Assembly: GCA_028285035.1 (NCBI GenBank)
Contig: JANQQF010000130.1
Coordinates: 1 to 64,000 of the forward strand
Source: Phycisphaerae bacterium
GTDB lineage: Bacteria > Chloroflexota > Anaerolineae > 4572-78 > J111
DNA length: 64,000 bases
Direction: 5' to 3'
The notes under the pieces: model-generated
The model's database searches: none
What the model was told of the DNA's origin: nothing
What the model saw: only the letters and a program-made list of their open reading frames with translations
Shown here: positions 38,306-47,002 of the stretch, piece by piece
Layout: every line of letters begins with the position of its first letter
Numbering within the stretch: the stretch's first letter is position 1
Translations under genes and position numbers: made by a program

Positions 38306-39192
38306 TTAAAACAATTTTGTTGATCGTTGGTGGCTTCTTCCTACTGGGCTTGGTTCTGCTGACCCTAGTTTCTCTACTGACCTCGGATCGGAAGACGAGT
38401 AATGAGCTATGGCGCTTATATTTAACTGAACTGGTTATTGTTGGCTTAATTATTGGGCCAGCCTTACTTGGTGGCATTGTTTTTACCTTGGTGATGGCCT
38501 TAATGGGTTTGGTCGCCTTGTGGGAATTCTATCAAGTCACAATGCCAAACCAATCAAGGCTACTCCGAATGAGTGCGCTTATCATCGCAGGTGTTGTCTT
38601 TGCCGGGAGCTACACATTTAACTCAACCGAGGTTTTGTATCAACTGACGCTTTTTGGGGTGATGATTCTGCTCATCATCAATATCTTTTTGCCTACCTCA
38701 GGAACGGCATCATACCATACAGCCTTAACCAGTGTGGGATTGATTTATCCCGTTCTTTTTCTAGCCCATTTGCCGCTTATCATTCAGCGGCCCAATGGCT
38801 ATGTAGCAATTGTGTTTCTTTATCTGACTGTTGAACTCTTTGATACTTTTGCTCTGCTAGGCGGCAAGTTGTTTGGCCGACATAAAATTTTTCCGCAGTT
38901 GAGTCCAAATAAAACATATGCTGGGGTTCTCTCTGGAGGTCTGATTACGATGGTGAGTATGTCTGTCTTGAATATGGTTATCTTTAATTATGCCTGGATG
39001 ACATTTCTTGGATTGATGGTTGTTCTCATTATTGCTACGTTGCTAGGTGATTTAGTCGCCTCAAAATTCAAACGGAATGCGGGTGTTAAAGATTACGGCC
39101 AGGTTTTGCCAGGGCAAGGTGGGGTTTTGGATATTTACGACTCGCTCATTTTTGCTTCACCAATATTTTACCTGATTGTAGCAGGAGGATGA
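38302..39192 (+). CDS. CdsA-like phosphatidate cytidylyltransferase with altered signature
   Basis: 296 residues with about eight membrane helices. The C-terminal CDP-diglyceride synthetase signature is present but changed: S254, K257-R258, K263-D264, then PGQGG (272 is Gln where His is usual) and D277-IY-D280 (DIYD, not DRxD). A second family mark, LFGRHKIFPQLSPNKTYAG at 190-208, is intact. CdsA converts phosphatidate and CTP into CDP-diacylglycerol. Because it sits between a lipid kinase and a CDP-alcohol transferase, it may make a CDP-activated form of an unusual lipid such as CDP-ceramide (inference). The altered residues could change substrate or lower activity. Confidence 0.75.
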   Translation: MIKTILLIVGGFFLLGLVLLTLVSLLTSDRKTSNELWRLYLTELVIVGLIIGPALLGGIVFTLVMALMGLVALWEFYQVTMPNQSRLLRMSALIIAGVVFAGSYTFNSTEVLYQLTLFGVMILLIINIFLPTSGTASYHTALTSVGLIYPVLFLAHLPLIIQRPNGYVAIVFLYLTVELFDTFALLGGKLFGRHKIFPQLSPNKTYAGVLSGGLITMVSMSVLNMVIFNYAWMTFLGLMVVLIIATLLGDLVASKFKRNAGVKDYGQVLPGQGGVLDIYDSLIFASPIFYLIVAGG

Positions 39193-39195
39193 TAA

Positions 39196-39792
39196 ATGTT
39201 ATCAAATATAGAACGCCGTTGGCTGCCACTGATAATCAATCCATTGGCCCGTTTGATGGAACAAACGGGCATATCGCCCAACGCCTTAACCTGGGTAGGC
39301 TTTTTTTTAGCGGTTGGGGTGGCTTATGTTTTGGCGCAAGGATATTTACTGTGGGGTGGGGTATGGGTTCTCATCGCCGGGGCTTTTGATGCCTTGGATG
39401 GTACGCTTGCTCGGCAAACGGGTCGCACTACTGCCTTCGGGGCCTTTTTGGACTCAACCCTGGATCGTTTTAGTGAGGCGGTTATCCTGTTGGGGCTTCT
39501 GATATATGCGTTAGGGCTAGAACAAGGTGATCTTGAAATTATCCTGATTTTTGTCGCTGTTGTTGGCTCATTGCTGGTCAGTTACACTCGCAGTCGGGCT
39601 GGTGAGCTAGATGTGAAAATCAGCCAAGGATTTTTTGGGCGGACTGAGCGGGTTGTGCTTTTGGGTGTTGGTTTAATCATCAATCAATTAACCATAACAT
39701 TGTGGATATTGGCTCTTTTTTCTAATTTGACAGCGGGGCAACGCATGTGGTTAGTGTGGCAAAAGATTGGGAAAGCCAATGCTGATATCTAA
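39196..39792 (+). CDS. CDP-alcohol phosphatidyltransferase
   Basis: 198 residues with about six membrane helices and the complete family motif: D65, D68-G69, A72-R73, then G82, D86 and D90, which bind the metal and the CDP group. Such enzymes move a phosphatidyl group from a CDP-lipid to an alcohol (glycerol phosphate, inositol, inositol phosphate or serine) or use CDP-alcohols. GGAGG lies a few bases before ATG 39196, 3 bp after the CdsA-like gene. With the kinase and cytidylyltransferase it forms a three-step headgroup route: phosphorylate, CDP-activate, transfer. Motifs do not reveal the alcohol. Confidence 0.85.
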   Translation: MLSNIERRWLPLIINPLARLMEQTGISPNALTWVGFFLAVGVAYVLAQGYLLWGGVWVLIAGAFDALDGTLARQTGRTTAFGAFLDSTLDRFSEAVILLGLLIYALGLEQGDLEIILIFVAVVGSLLVSYTRSRAGELDVKISQGFFGRTERVVLLGVGLIINQLTITLWILALFSNLTAGQRMWLVWQKIGKANADI

Positions 39793-39825
39793 AATATAGT
39801 GATGACACGGGAGCGAAGAGGCTTG

Positions 39826-41082
39826 GTGAACAATAAAACCCAAAAAATATTGATCTTATACGAAAATAGCGGCGCAGGCCATCAGCGGGTTACTAGAATT
39901 TTAGAGACTATTTTAGGCGAGGTAGAGAACTATCACGTCGTCTCCTATGCCGCTAGCGAGTTATTTGATGATCCGACCATCAAAATGATCAATAAATTGT
40001 GGTCTTATTTGCTGCGGCAAAACTGGATCACTTTGGCCGATACGCTGATCAATTTTTTTCTTAGAATATGGGTGATACCAATTGTTGAAGTGATGCAGAC
40101 CGGCCAATACCTTGATAAGCTCGCCAAAATTTCGCCGGATATTATTATTTGTACGGGTGATGGTGTCAGTAAAGTGTTAGGGACGTATGCCAGAGAAAAG
40201 TCAATCCCTTTCTATCTGGTTATTACCGACACGTCAATCTTCATCGATCTGGTCAACCCAGGTGCTATGCACATCTGTTACTTTCCCGAAACTATCAACG
40301 CTATCCGTAGTTTCTCCTTTGAGTCGCCTTATTTTGCCATCCAACTGGATCGCACCACCTCTACCTGGGATAAAATCAAGTATGTCCTCAAGATGTATAA
40401 AAAGTACATCCTGTTGACTAATCGCAACTCTATTTATCGCAACATTGACCAAAAATATTCGGCTCGCAACGCCGCTGATGGTGTGGCTATTGGGCCGCTT
40501 GTTGAGCCGATCTATTATGAACCTCAAAATAAAGAGGCTGTGCGGCAGAAATTTGGCATCGATCTCCAAAGCCCCTGTTTACTGGTCATTAGTGGAAGCA
40601 TTGGCGGTGCCTATCTTTCTCAGGTTGTCCGAACATTTCAGGAATATAATACGGCTCTGACGATTCTGGTTGTATGCGGCCAGGATCAGGCGGCATATCA
40701 AAAAGTGGGGTCGATAAAAGACCGCCATTCTAACATCAAAGTCATCCCTTTTGGGTTTGTAGATTATTTAAACGAACTATATGCAGCTACCGATGTGGTA
40801 GTTGCTCGTCCGTCAGCGGGGGTGCTGTTAGAGACACTTATGAGCCACATCCCGTTGATAACCTCTGCTAGAGCGACAGCCAACGATATGGGCAGCGTTG
40901 AACTCATCAGCCGGTATCAACTAGGGGAAGTGTATCATGAACTGCGAGATATTCCCCATTTATTTACCCACATTTCAGACCATTACCCGCAATATATTAA
41001 TAATATTAGCAATTTTTTAGCACAATATCCGACCGATTTTGGCAGCTTGAAGAAACAGATTAAGGGTATCATTTTGCCTTAG
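39826..41082 (+). CDS. MGDG-synthase-like (GT28) glycolipid glycosyltransferase
   Basis: About 418 residues with the GT-B layout of monogalactosyl/monoglucosyl diacylglycerol synthases. NSGAGHQRV near residues 14-22 is the N-terminal glycine loop, and VISGSIGG, FGFVDYLNELYAATDVVVARPSAGVLLE and a C-terminal sugar-nucleotide site follow. It probably adds a sugar to a lipid at the inner membrane face. The frame is open from a GTG/ATG at 39799-39802, but GTG 39826 is preferred because AGAGG sits at good spacing and the N-terminus matches the family. Acceptor may be a ceramide-type lipid or diacylglycerol. Confidence 0.75.
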   Translation: MNNKTQKILILYENSGAGHQRVTRILETILGEVENYHVVSYAASELFDDPTIKMINKLWSYLLRQNWITLADTLINFFLRIWVIPIVEVMQTGQYLDKLAKISPDIIICTGDGVSKVLGTYAREKSIPFYLVITDTSIFIDLVNPGAMHICYFPETINAIRSFSFESPYFAIQLDRTTSTWDKIKYVLKMYKKYILLTNRNSIYRNIDQKYSARNAADGVAIGPLVEPIYYEPQNKEAVRQKFGIDLQSPCLLVISGSIGGAYLSQVVRTFQEYNTALTILVVCGQDQAAYQKVGSIKDRHSNIKVIPFGFVDYLNELYAATDVVVARPSAGVLLETLMSHIPLITSARATANDMGSVELISRYQLGEVYHELRDIPHLFTHISDHYPQYINNISNFLAQYPTDFGSLKKQIKGIILP

Positions 41083-41100
41083 CAATTGATGAAAGGATTC

Positions 41101-44100
41101 ATGACAATGAACGATCATTCTACCCTTAAAATCGACACGTCTGATGACCTAGCCTCAAAATGCGACACATTTGTCCAGTTGCTTCACCAACGGGCCAAAC
41201 ACCAGCCTGATCGACTCAGCCATACTTTTTTAATCGATGGAGAACAAGAAGAAATCCAGCTCACCTACGGGGAATTGGATCGACGAGCGCGGGCGATTGC
41301 GGCTCGACTTCAGGATTTTGGGGCAGCAGGCGAGCGTGTGTTGTTAATCTATCCATCCGGCCTAGGGTATATAGCTGCCTTGTTTGGTTGCCTGTATGCC
41401 GGAGCCGTAGCGGTGCCGACCTATCCTCCCCGTTTCAACCGCTCCGACCCCCGGTTCCAAAGTATCCTCAAAGATGCTCAGGCTGCAATCGTGTTGACCG
41501 ATACGCCCACCTTATCAAAGCTGGAACGGCAGGCAGACACTTTTCCCGGCCTGCCCACTCTGCAATGGCTGGCGACTGATAAAATCAACAGCGATGTTGC
41601 CGAGATGTGGCGTGAACCGGTCATAACTGGCGATACCCTGGCCCTGTTGCAATATACCTCCGGCTCTACGGCCGCGCCCAAGGGCGTGATGATCAGCCAC
41701 AGTAACCTCAAACATAATGCCGCGTTCATTTACCGGAAATTTGAAGATAAACCAACTGCTCAGGGGGTATTCTGGCTGCCCGTCTATCACGACATGGGGC
41801 TTATAGGCGGAATTTTTCAGCCGATTTATGTGGGAGCGCCGACGGTCTTAATGCCCCCCATGGCCTTTCTTCAAAAACCGGTGCGGTGGCTGCAAGCCAT
41901 CTCTACCTACCGGGCCACCAATAGCGGCGCGCCAAACTTTGCCTATGAACTGTGCATTGAACAAATCACACCCGAACAACGGGCCAAGCTTGATCTGAGT
42001 CACTGGAGTCTGGCTTTTAACGGGGCCGAACCGATTCGAGCGGATACCCTTGACCGATTTGTGACCATCTTTGAACCCTGCGGTTTTCGTCGAGAGGCCT
42101 TCTATCCCTGCTATGGGTTGGCCGAAGCAACATTGATGATCTCGGGGGGGAGCCGGAGGGAGCCGCCGATAATCCAGGCGGTTAAGCAAACCACTCTAGC
42201 TAACAATCAAGCCGTTGAAGTCCCGCCAGTGTCTGGGGACGGTCAGCATCTGGTTGGGTGCGGTTCTGCAGGAACTGAACATACGATAGTGATTGTCAAG
42301 CCGGAAACCGGAGTTCAATGTGCACCCGGTCAGGTGGGCGAGATTTGGGTGTCAGGCCCTCAAGTAGCTCAGGGATATTGGAATCAACCAGATCAAACCC
42401 GACATACCTTTCAAGCATATTTGACCGATACCGATGTGGGACCGTTTCTTCGTACAGGGGACCTGGGCTTTCTGACTGATAATGAACTATTTGTCTGTGG
42501 TCGGCTGAAAGACGTGATTATTATTCACGGGCGCAATCATTATCCCCAAGACCTGGAACAAACCGCTGAGCAGAGTCATCCGGCCCTGCAACCAAACTGC
42601 GGTGCTGCCTTCTCGGTAGAGGTCGAAGGGCGGGAGCAGGTGGTCATTGTCTTTGAATTAAAACGATCTCAGCGGAAAGCCAAAGGTGATGAGGTCGTTG
42701 CTGCGATTCGATCCGCGATATCTGATGAGCACCAGGTTGAAGTTTATGGCGTTGTATTGCTCAGGCCTGGCCATATTCATAAAACGACCAGCGGCAAAGT
42801 ACAACGTCACGCCTGTCGAACCGCGTTTTTGGCAGGAACCCTCTCGGCTATCAGCAGCAGTGTCCGTCAATATCCGGCCAATTTATTGGTCGACCAAACC
42901 GAAGTTACAACTTCCCGGCTGCCAACCTCAGCTCGTTTGGAAAAGGATTTACGGGTACGTCTAGCCGAATTCTTGAGAGTGTCACCGGCTGAGATTAACC
43001 TGGATCAACCGATCCAAGCTCTTGGACTTGGCTCGTTGGGGGTAGCGGCGGTCAAAGCTTATGCTGAAGACAATTTCGGAGTGAAGTTGCCGATTGAGCT
43101 GTTTTTTGAAGAGATCACGCTCCGGCAGATCATTACCCAAGTTGTAAACGAAGTCGGAACTGAGGCTATATCAAACCCAGTTGTTCCAGAAGTTGTCCTT
43201 TCTCAATCCCAAGAACTGCCAACTATGGCGGACGAGCCTTCGACATTGTCGTCTCAATCCCCTGAAATCGAGTCAGAGCCAGATCAAGGTCAGCCTGTTG
43301 ACAAAACTATGCAATTTAGCCTCCTCTTTTTCTCGGCTAATGAAGCTGAATTTACGACAAACAAATATCAGCTTTTGCTTGAAGCAACCAAATTCGCCGA
43401 CCAACATGGCTTCACCGCCGTCTGGATTCCGGAGCGACATTTTCATGCCTTTGGGGGGGGGTATCCCAACCCCTCGACCTTGGCTGCGGCGTTGGCCATG
43501 ATCACCGAACGGATTCGCCTACGGGCTGGCAGTGTAGTGCTACCTTTACACCACCCTCTTCGCGTTGCCGAGGAATGGGCTGTGGTGGATAATTTGTCGC
43601 ACGGTCGTGTTGACCTTTCTTTTGCCACCGGTTGGAACACTAATGATTTTGTCCTGGCTCCAGGTAATTTTGAGAATCGTCTTCAGGCGACCTTCGATGG
43701 CATTCAACAGGTCCAGAAACTCTGGCGTGGGGAATCAGTGGTTTTGGCTAATGGGTCCGGTCAGGATACCGAGGTACGGATTTATCCGCTGCCTCAGCAA
43801 AACGAACTAACCGTCTGGCTAACGTGTAGCGGTGGACGGCAGCGTTTTATCGATGCTGGGCAGCAGGGCTTAAACATTTTGACCGCTTTGCTATTTCAAA
43901 CACCAGATGAGTTAGCCGAAAAGATCGCCTTATACCGGGAAGCGCGAGCTAAACACGGTCACGATCCTGAGACCGGGCACGTTACGCTGATGCTGCATAC
44001 TTTTGTGGGAGAGGATATGGCTGAAGTTCGTCGTCATGTGCGCCAACCGTTTCTCAAATATCTTGAGACTTCTGTTGATCTCTGGCGAAATAGCGCTAAA

Positions 44101-44334
44101 CAACTTGATGAATTGACCGAAACAGAGCGGCAGAATGTGCTTGATTATGCTTTTGAGCGCTACGCTCAAACCGGGGCTTTAATCGGTGTCCCGGAGACCT
44201 GCTCGGAGTTGGTGCAGCAAGTCCAATCCGCCGGCGTTAATGAAATTGCCTGTCTTATCGACTTTGGCGTTGAGATTGAAGCGACGTTAACCTCTTTGAC
44301 GATGTTACATAAACTATCAGAACTATTACGTTGA
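41101..44334 (+). CDS. FAAL - ACP - luciferase-like monooxygenase (MupA/Atu3671-type) fusion
   Basis: 1077 residues. The FAAL domain (to about 590) has YTSGSTAAPKGVM, TGDLGFLTDNELFVCGR and lysine K566 (TTSGK). The ACP (about 612-690) carries serine S645 in GLGSLG, with Gly before it. An acidic Ser/Pro linker leads to a flavin-dependent luciferase-like oxygenase at about 737-1077 (FSLLFFSANEAE, WIPERHFHAFGGGYPNPS, ATGWNTNDF), typical of secondary-metabolite LLM domains. The likely task is to load a fatty acid and hydroxylate it on the carrier, e.g. to a 2- or 3-hydroxy acyl chain as common in ceramides (inference). ATG 41101 has AAAGG upstream. Partner of the next gene. Confidence 0.8.
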   Translation: MTMNDHSTLKIDTSDDLASKCDTFVQLLHQRAKHQPDRLSHTFLIDGEQEEIQLTYGELDRRARAIAARLQDFGAAGERVLLIYPSGLGYIAALFGCLYAGAVAVPTYPPRFNRSDPRFQSILKDAQAAIVLTDTPTLSKLERQADTFPGLPTLQWLATDKINSDVAEMWREPVITGDTLALLQYTSGSTAAPKGVMISHSNLKHNAAFIYRKFEDKPTAQGVFWLPVYHDMGLIGGIFQPIYVGAPTVLMPPMAFLQKPVRWLQAISTYRATNSGAPNFAYELCIEQITPEQRAKLDLSHWSLAFNGAEPIRADTLDRFVTIFEPCGFRREAFYPCYGLAEATLMISGGSRREPPIIQAVKQTTLANNQAVEVPPVSGDGQHLVGCGSAGTEHTIVIVKPETGVQCAPGQVGEIWVSGPQVAQGYWNQPDQTRHTFQAYLTDTDVGPFLRTGDLGFLTDNELFVCGRLKDVIIIHGRNHYPQDLEQTAEQSHPALQPNCGAAFSVEVEGREQVVIVFELKRSQRKAKGDEVVAAIRSAISDEHQVEVYGVVLLRPGHIHKTTSGKVQRHACRTAFLAGTLSAISSSVRQYPANLLVDQTEVTTSRLPTSARLEKDLRVRLAEFLRVSPAEINLDQPIQALGLGSLGVAAVKAYAEDNFGVKLPIELFFEEITLRQIITQVVNEVGTEAISNPVVPEVVLSQSQELPTMADEPSTLSSQSPEIESEPDQGQPVDKTMQFSLLFFSANEAEFTTNKYQLLLEATKFADQHGFTAVWIPERHFHAFGGGYPNPSTLAAALAMITERIRLRAGSVVLPLHHPLRVAEEWAVVDNLSHGRVDLSFATGWNTNDFVLAPGNFENRLQATFDGIQQVQKLWRGESVVLANGSGQDTEVRIYPLPQQNELTVWLTCSGGRQRFIDAGQQGLNILTALLFQTPDELAEKIALYREARAKHGHDPETGHVTLMLHTFVGEDMAEVRRHVRQPFLKYLETSVDLWRNSAKQLDELTETERQNVLDYAFERYAQTGALIGVPETCSELVQQVQSAGVNEIACLIDFGVEIEATLTSLTMLHKLSELLR

Positions 44335-44348
44335 TACCAGGGAGAGGT

Positions 44349-45455
44349 ATGTTGCCAAATAAATTGAACATTGAACAAATTGACACTGAATCTAGGGAAC
44401 AGGTCCGCCGATTTATTGAGATCCCTTATCGGCTCTATGCCAATCATCCCCAATGGGTCCCCCCCCTATTGGTCGATGCCGAGCTCTATTTAGACCGGGA
44501 CAATCATCCGCTCTATGAACATTCAGATGCAGATTTTTTTATAGTGGTGCGGGATAAGCGAGATGTAGGGCGGCTTGCGGTCTTTGCTCCACGAGACGAT
44601 GATGCAGATGAGGCCAAGTTCTACCTTTTCGATTGCGAAAATGATCTGGAAGCGGCTCAAGCCCTCTTTACACACGCTTTTGAGTGGGCCAGCGCCCGCC
44701 AATTGAGCCAAGTAATCGGGCCTGTCGGTTTTACCGTTTTAGATGCACAGGGTATTCTGGTTGAGGGGTTTGAATATCCCCAGTGTATGACAATGACGAC
44801 CTATAATTATGACTATTATCCCCCTTTGATAGAGGCAGCAGGGTTTAGCAAGGCTGTAGACTCTATCACTTGTCACATAACCAGAGACGCCTTTCAGTTA
44901 CCGACGTTGGTCCGCGATATTGCCGCTTGGGTACAGCGAAAAGAAGATTTGCATATCCAAAATTTCACCAACCTGGCCGACCTATTACATTGGGGCCCTC
45001 ATTTGTTTGAAACCCAAATAAAATCTTTTGGGTTTCAAGGCATATCTGATCGCGAAAGCGAACTGGTAATCAATACCCTGAAAAGAGTAGCCAACCCATC
45101 TCTGATAAAAGGGATCAAGCATGGGGGTGATATTGTTGGAGCTGTCTTTGTATACCCTAACCTTTCGGCTGCTTTCCGGCGCGCTCAAGGACAGCTTAAC
45201 CTCGAGGCGTTGCAACAAGAGATGCAGCGTACGTCAGGAGTAATCTTTAACGGTTTGGCAGTTTTGCCTGAGTTCCAGCTTCAAGGTCTCAATGCACTCA
45301 TCTTCACCGAGATGGAAAAAACGTTGCGCGAGACAGATTATCAATACGTGGACCTACTTCAAATATTTGAACACAGCTGGTCTATGTGGAACGACCTGAC
45401 AACGCTGGGTATCCAACCTCGCCAGAGGCATAGGGTATATATTCGTATATTATAA
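44349..45455 (+). CDS. bCerS-like GNAT-fold N-acyltransferase, copy 3
   Basis: 368 residues, third of the four paralogues. It has RRFIEIPYRLYANHPQWVPPL, ADFFIVVRDKRDVGRLAVF, VIGPVGFTVLD and YNYDYYPPLIEAAGF. The C-terminal half ends in FNGLAVLPEFQLQGLNALIFTEME, a segment also clear in copies 2 and 4 and likely part of the acyl-donor site. GGGAGAGGT precedes ATG 44349, 14 bp after the FAAL-ACP-oxygenase gene, so the two are surely co-translated. The likely job is to move the hydroxylated acyl chain onto an amine. That assignment is inference from family and position. Confidence 0.7.
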   Translation: MLPNKLNIEQIDTESREQVRRFIEIPYRLYANHPQWVPPLLVDAELYLDRDNHPLYEHSDADFFIVVRDKRDVGRLAVFAPRDDDADEAKFYLFDCENDLEAAQALFTHAFEWASARQLSQVIGPVGFTVLDAQGILVEGFEYPQCMTMTTYNYDYYPPLIEAAGFSKAVDSITCHITRDAFQLPTLVRDIAAWVQRKEDLHIQNFTNLADLLHWGPHLFETQIKSFGFQGISDRESELVINTLKRVANPSLIKGIKHGGDIVGAVFVYPNLSAAFRRAQGQLNLEALQQEMQRTSGVIFNGLAVLPEFQLQGLNALIFTEMEKTLRETDYQYVDLLQIFEHSWSMWNDLTTLGIQPRQRHRVYIRIL

Positions 45456-45474
45456 ACTTGGGGCTAATGATATA

Positions 45475-46932
45475 ATGGAATCCATCTCAGTCATACTAAC
45501 TGGTCTCTATGGTGCCGTTATCGCAAGTCTAGCTATATACACTTTTCACTTACTGTGGCTTTCATTGACGGCTGAAAGGCAGCAGCATCCAAGCACAAAG
45601 CCCGCGATCGCTGAAGCGGATTTGCCGCCTGTAACGGTACAACTACCACTCTATAACGAAATATATGTCGCCACGCGGGTGATTGATGCTGTGTGTGCCC
45701 TAGATTATCCGCCTGCTCGACTTCAAATCCAGGTGCTAGACGACTCGACTGATGAAACAACTGATTTGGTGGCGCAGAGGGTTGCACAATGGCAACAGCA
45801 AGGGGTGAATATTGTCCAGATCCGACGTAAAACGCGGCAAGGTTTTAAGGCTGGCGCATTAGCTGATGGACTGCGTCAAGCTACGGGAGCTTTTGTGGCG
45901 ATCTTTGACGCTGATTTTGTACCTCAACCGCAATGGCTGCGTGAAACGTTAGTACCATTTTTTCAACCAGACGGTGCCGAAATAGGCTTCGTGCAAACTC
46001 GCTGGGCACATCTAAACGCCGAACAGTCCATTCTAACCTACACTCAACACCTTATTTTGGATGATGACGCCGTCCAGCAGGCTAATCGCGCTCAACGAGG
46101 GCTTTTGATTGCCTTTAACGGTTCGGCAGCTATTTGGCGACGCACCTGCATTGAAGTCGTGGGGGGATGGTCTGGGCAAACGTTGTCCGAAGATTTAGAT
46201 ATTGCCTATCGCGCCCAACTGGCTGGTTGGCGAGGCCATTATCTTGAACTCAGTCAGGTTTCTGCCGAAATTCCGACCCAAATCTTAGCCTTCAAGCAGC
46301 AACAATTTCGATGGGCTATAGGGACAATGCAGGTGGCGCGGTTATTATTTTTTCAATTGATTACCAGTTCACTGACACGACAACAGAAAGTTGATGCCTT
46401 GCTGTTCTTAACGGGCAATCTAATACATGGCCTGCTCCTGCTGCTGTTGCTGTTGAAATTACTCTTATTTGGCTGGTCTACCTGGCTTGTTCCCTACCTG
46501 GACATCCTCCTGTTGGTGGGCTTAGCTGGCCTTATACTCCCTAGTCTAGTAGACTGGCTGCGCGGTCAACGTGTCTTTGCCTTTGACCTATTGTTACAAT
46601 GTGGTATGGCGCTGAACAATACCTATGGGCTGTTAGCTGGTCTATTTTTTGGTTCGTTTGGGACGGAATTCCAACGCACCCCCAAGGTTAGTGACCAAGT
46701 TGCGACAGATACCGTTGAAGTGTCAAGCGACTATGCATTGGGTTTTAACTGGATGACGATTGGGGAGCTTATTGTTGCGGCCATTGCGCTGCTCTGCTGT
46801 GTTTTGGCGGTTCAACAAAAACAATACTTTGCCCTGCCCGTCCTGCTTATCTATTTCCTTGGATTCGGCTGGGTCGGCGGTCTTTCTCTGCGAGAAGGGA
46901 TGAAAAACATCCTGAAGAGGCCCCGAGTTTAA
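45475..46932 (+). CDS. Membrane GT2 glycosyltransferase (processive type; glycolipid synthase candidate)
   Basis: 485 residues: an N-terminal helix, a GT2 catalytic domain, and four to five C-terminal helices. Catalytic marks are DDSTDET (89-95), DADF (145-148), SEDLD (238-242) and QQFRW (276-280). The D, DxD, ED and QxxRW set is shared by cellulose/mannan synthases and by ceramide glucosyltransferases of family GT21. Because the adjacent genes are acyltransferases and lipid kinases, a glycosyl-ceramide-like product fits (inference), but a polysaccharide role is not excluded. Last gene of the rightward run that starts at 30657; convergent with the ABC genes that follow. Confidence 0.75.
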   Translation: MESISVILTGLYGAVIASLAIYTFHLLWLSLTAERQQHPSTKPAIAEADLPPVTVQLPLYNEIYVATRVIDAVCALDYPPARLQIQVLDDSTDETTDLVAQRVAQWQQQGVNIVQIRRKTRQGFKAGALADGLRQATGAFVAIFDADFVPQPQWLRETLVPFFQPDGAEIGFVQTRWAHLNAEQSILTYTQHLILDDDAVQQANRAQRGLLIAFNGSAAIWRRTCIEVVGGWSGQTLSEDLDIAYRAQLAGWRGHYLELSQVSAEIPTQILAFKQQQFRWAIGTMQVARLLFFQLITSSLTRQQKVDALLFLTGNLIHGLLLLLLLLKLLLFGWSTWLVPYLDILLLVGLAGLILPSLVDWLRGQRVFAFDLLLQCGMALNNTYGLLAGLFFGSFGTEFQRTPKVSDQVATDTVEVSSDYALGFNWMTIGELIVAAIALLCCVLAVQQKQYFALPVLLIYFLGFGWVGGLSLREGMKNILKRPRV

Positions 46933-47002
46933 AGTTACGTCTTATGTGGAATAAAATTTTATCCTAATAATTTCAGTTGGCTGTTATGACGAAAAGCGGA
47001 CC

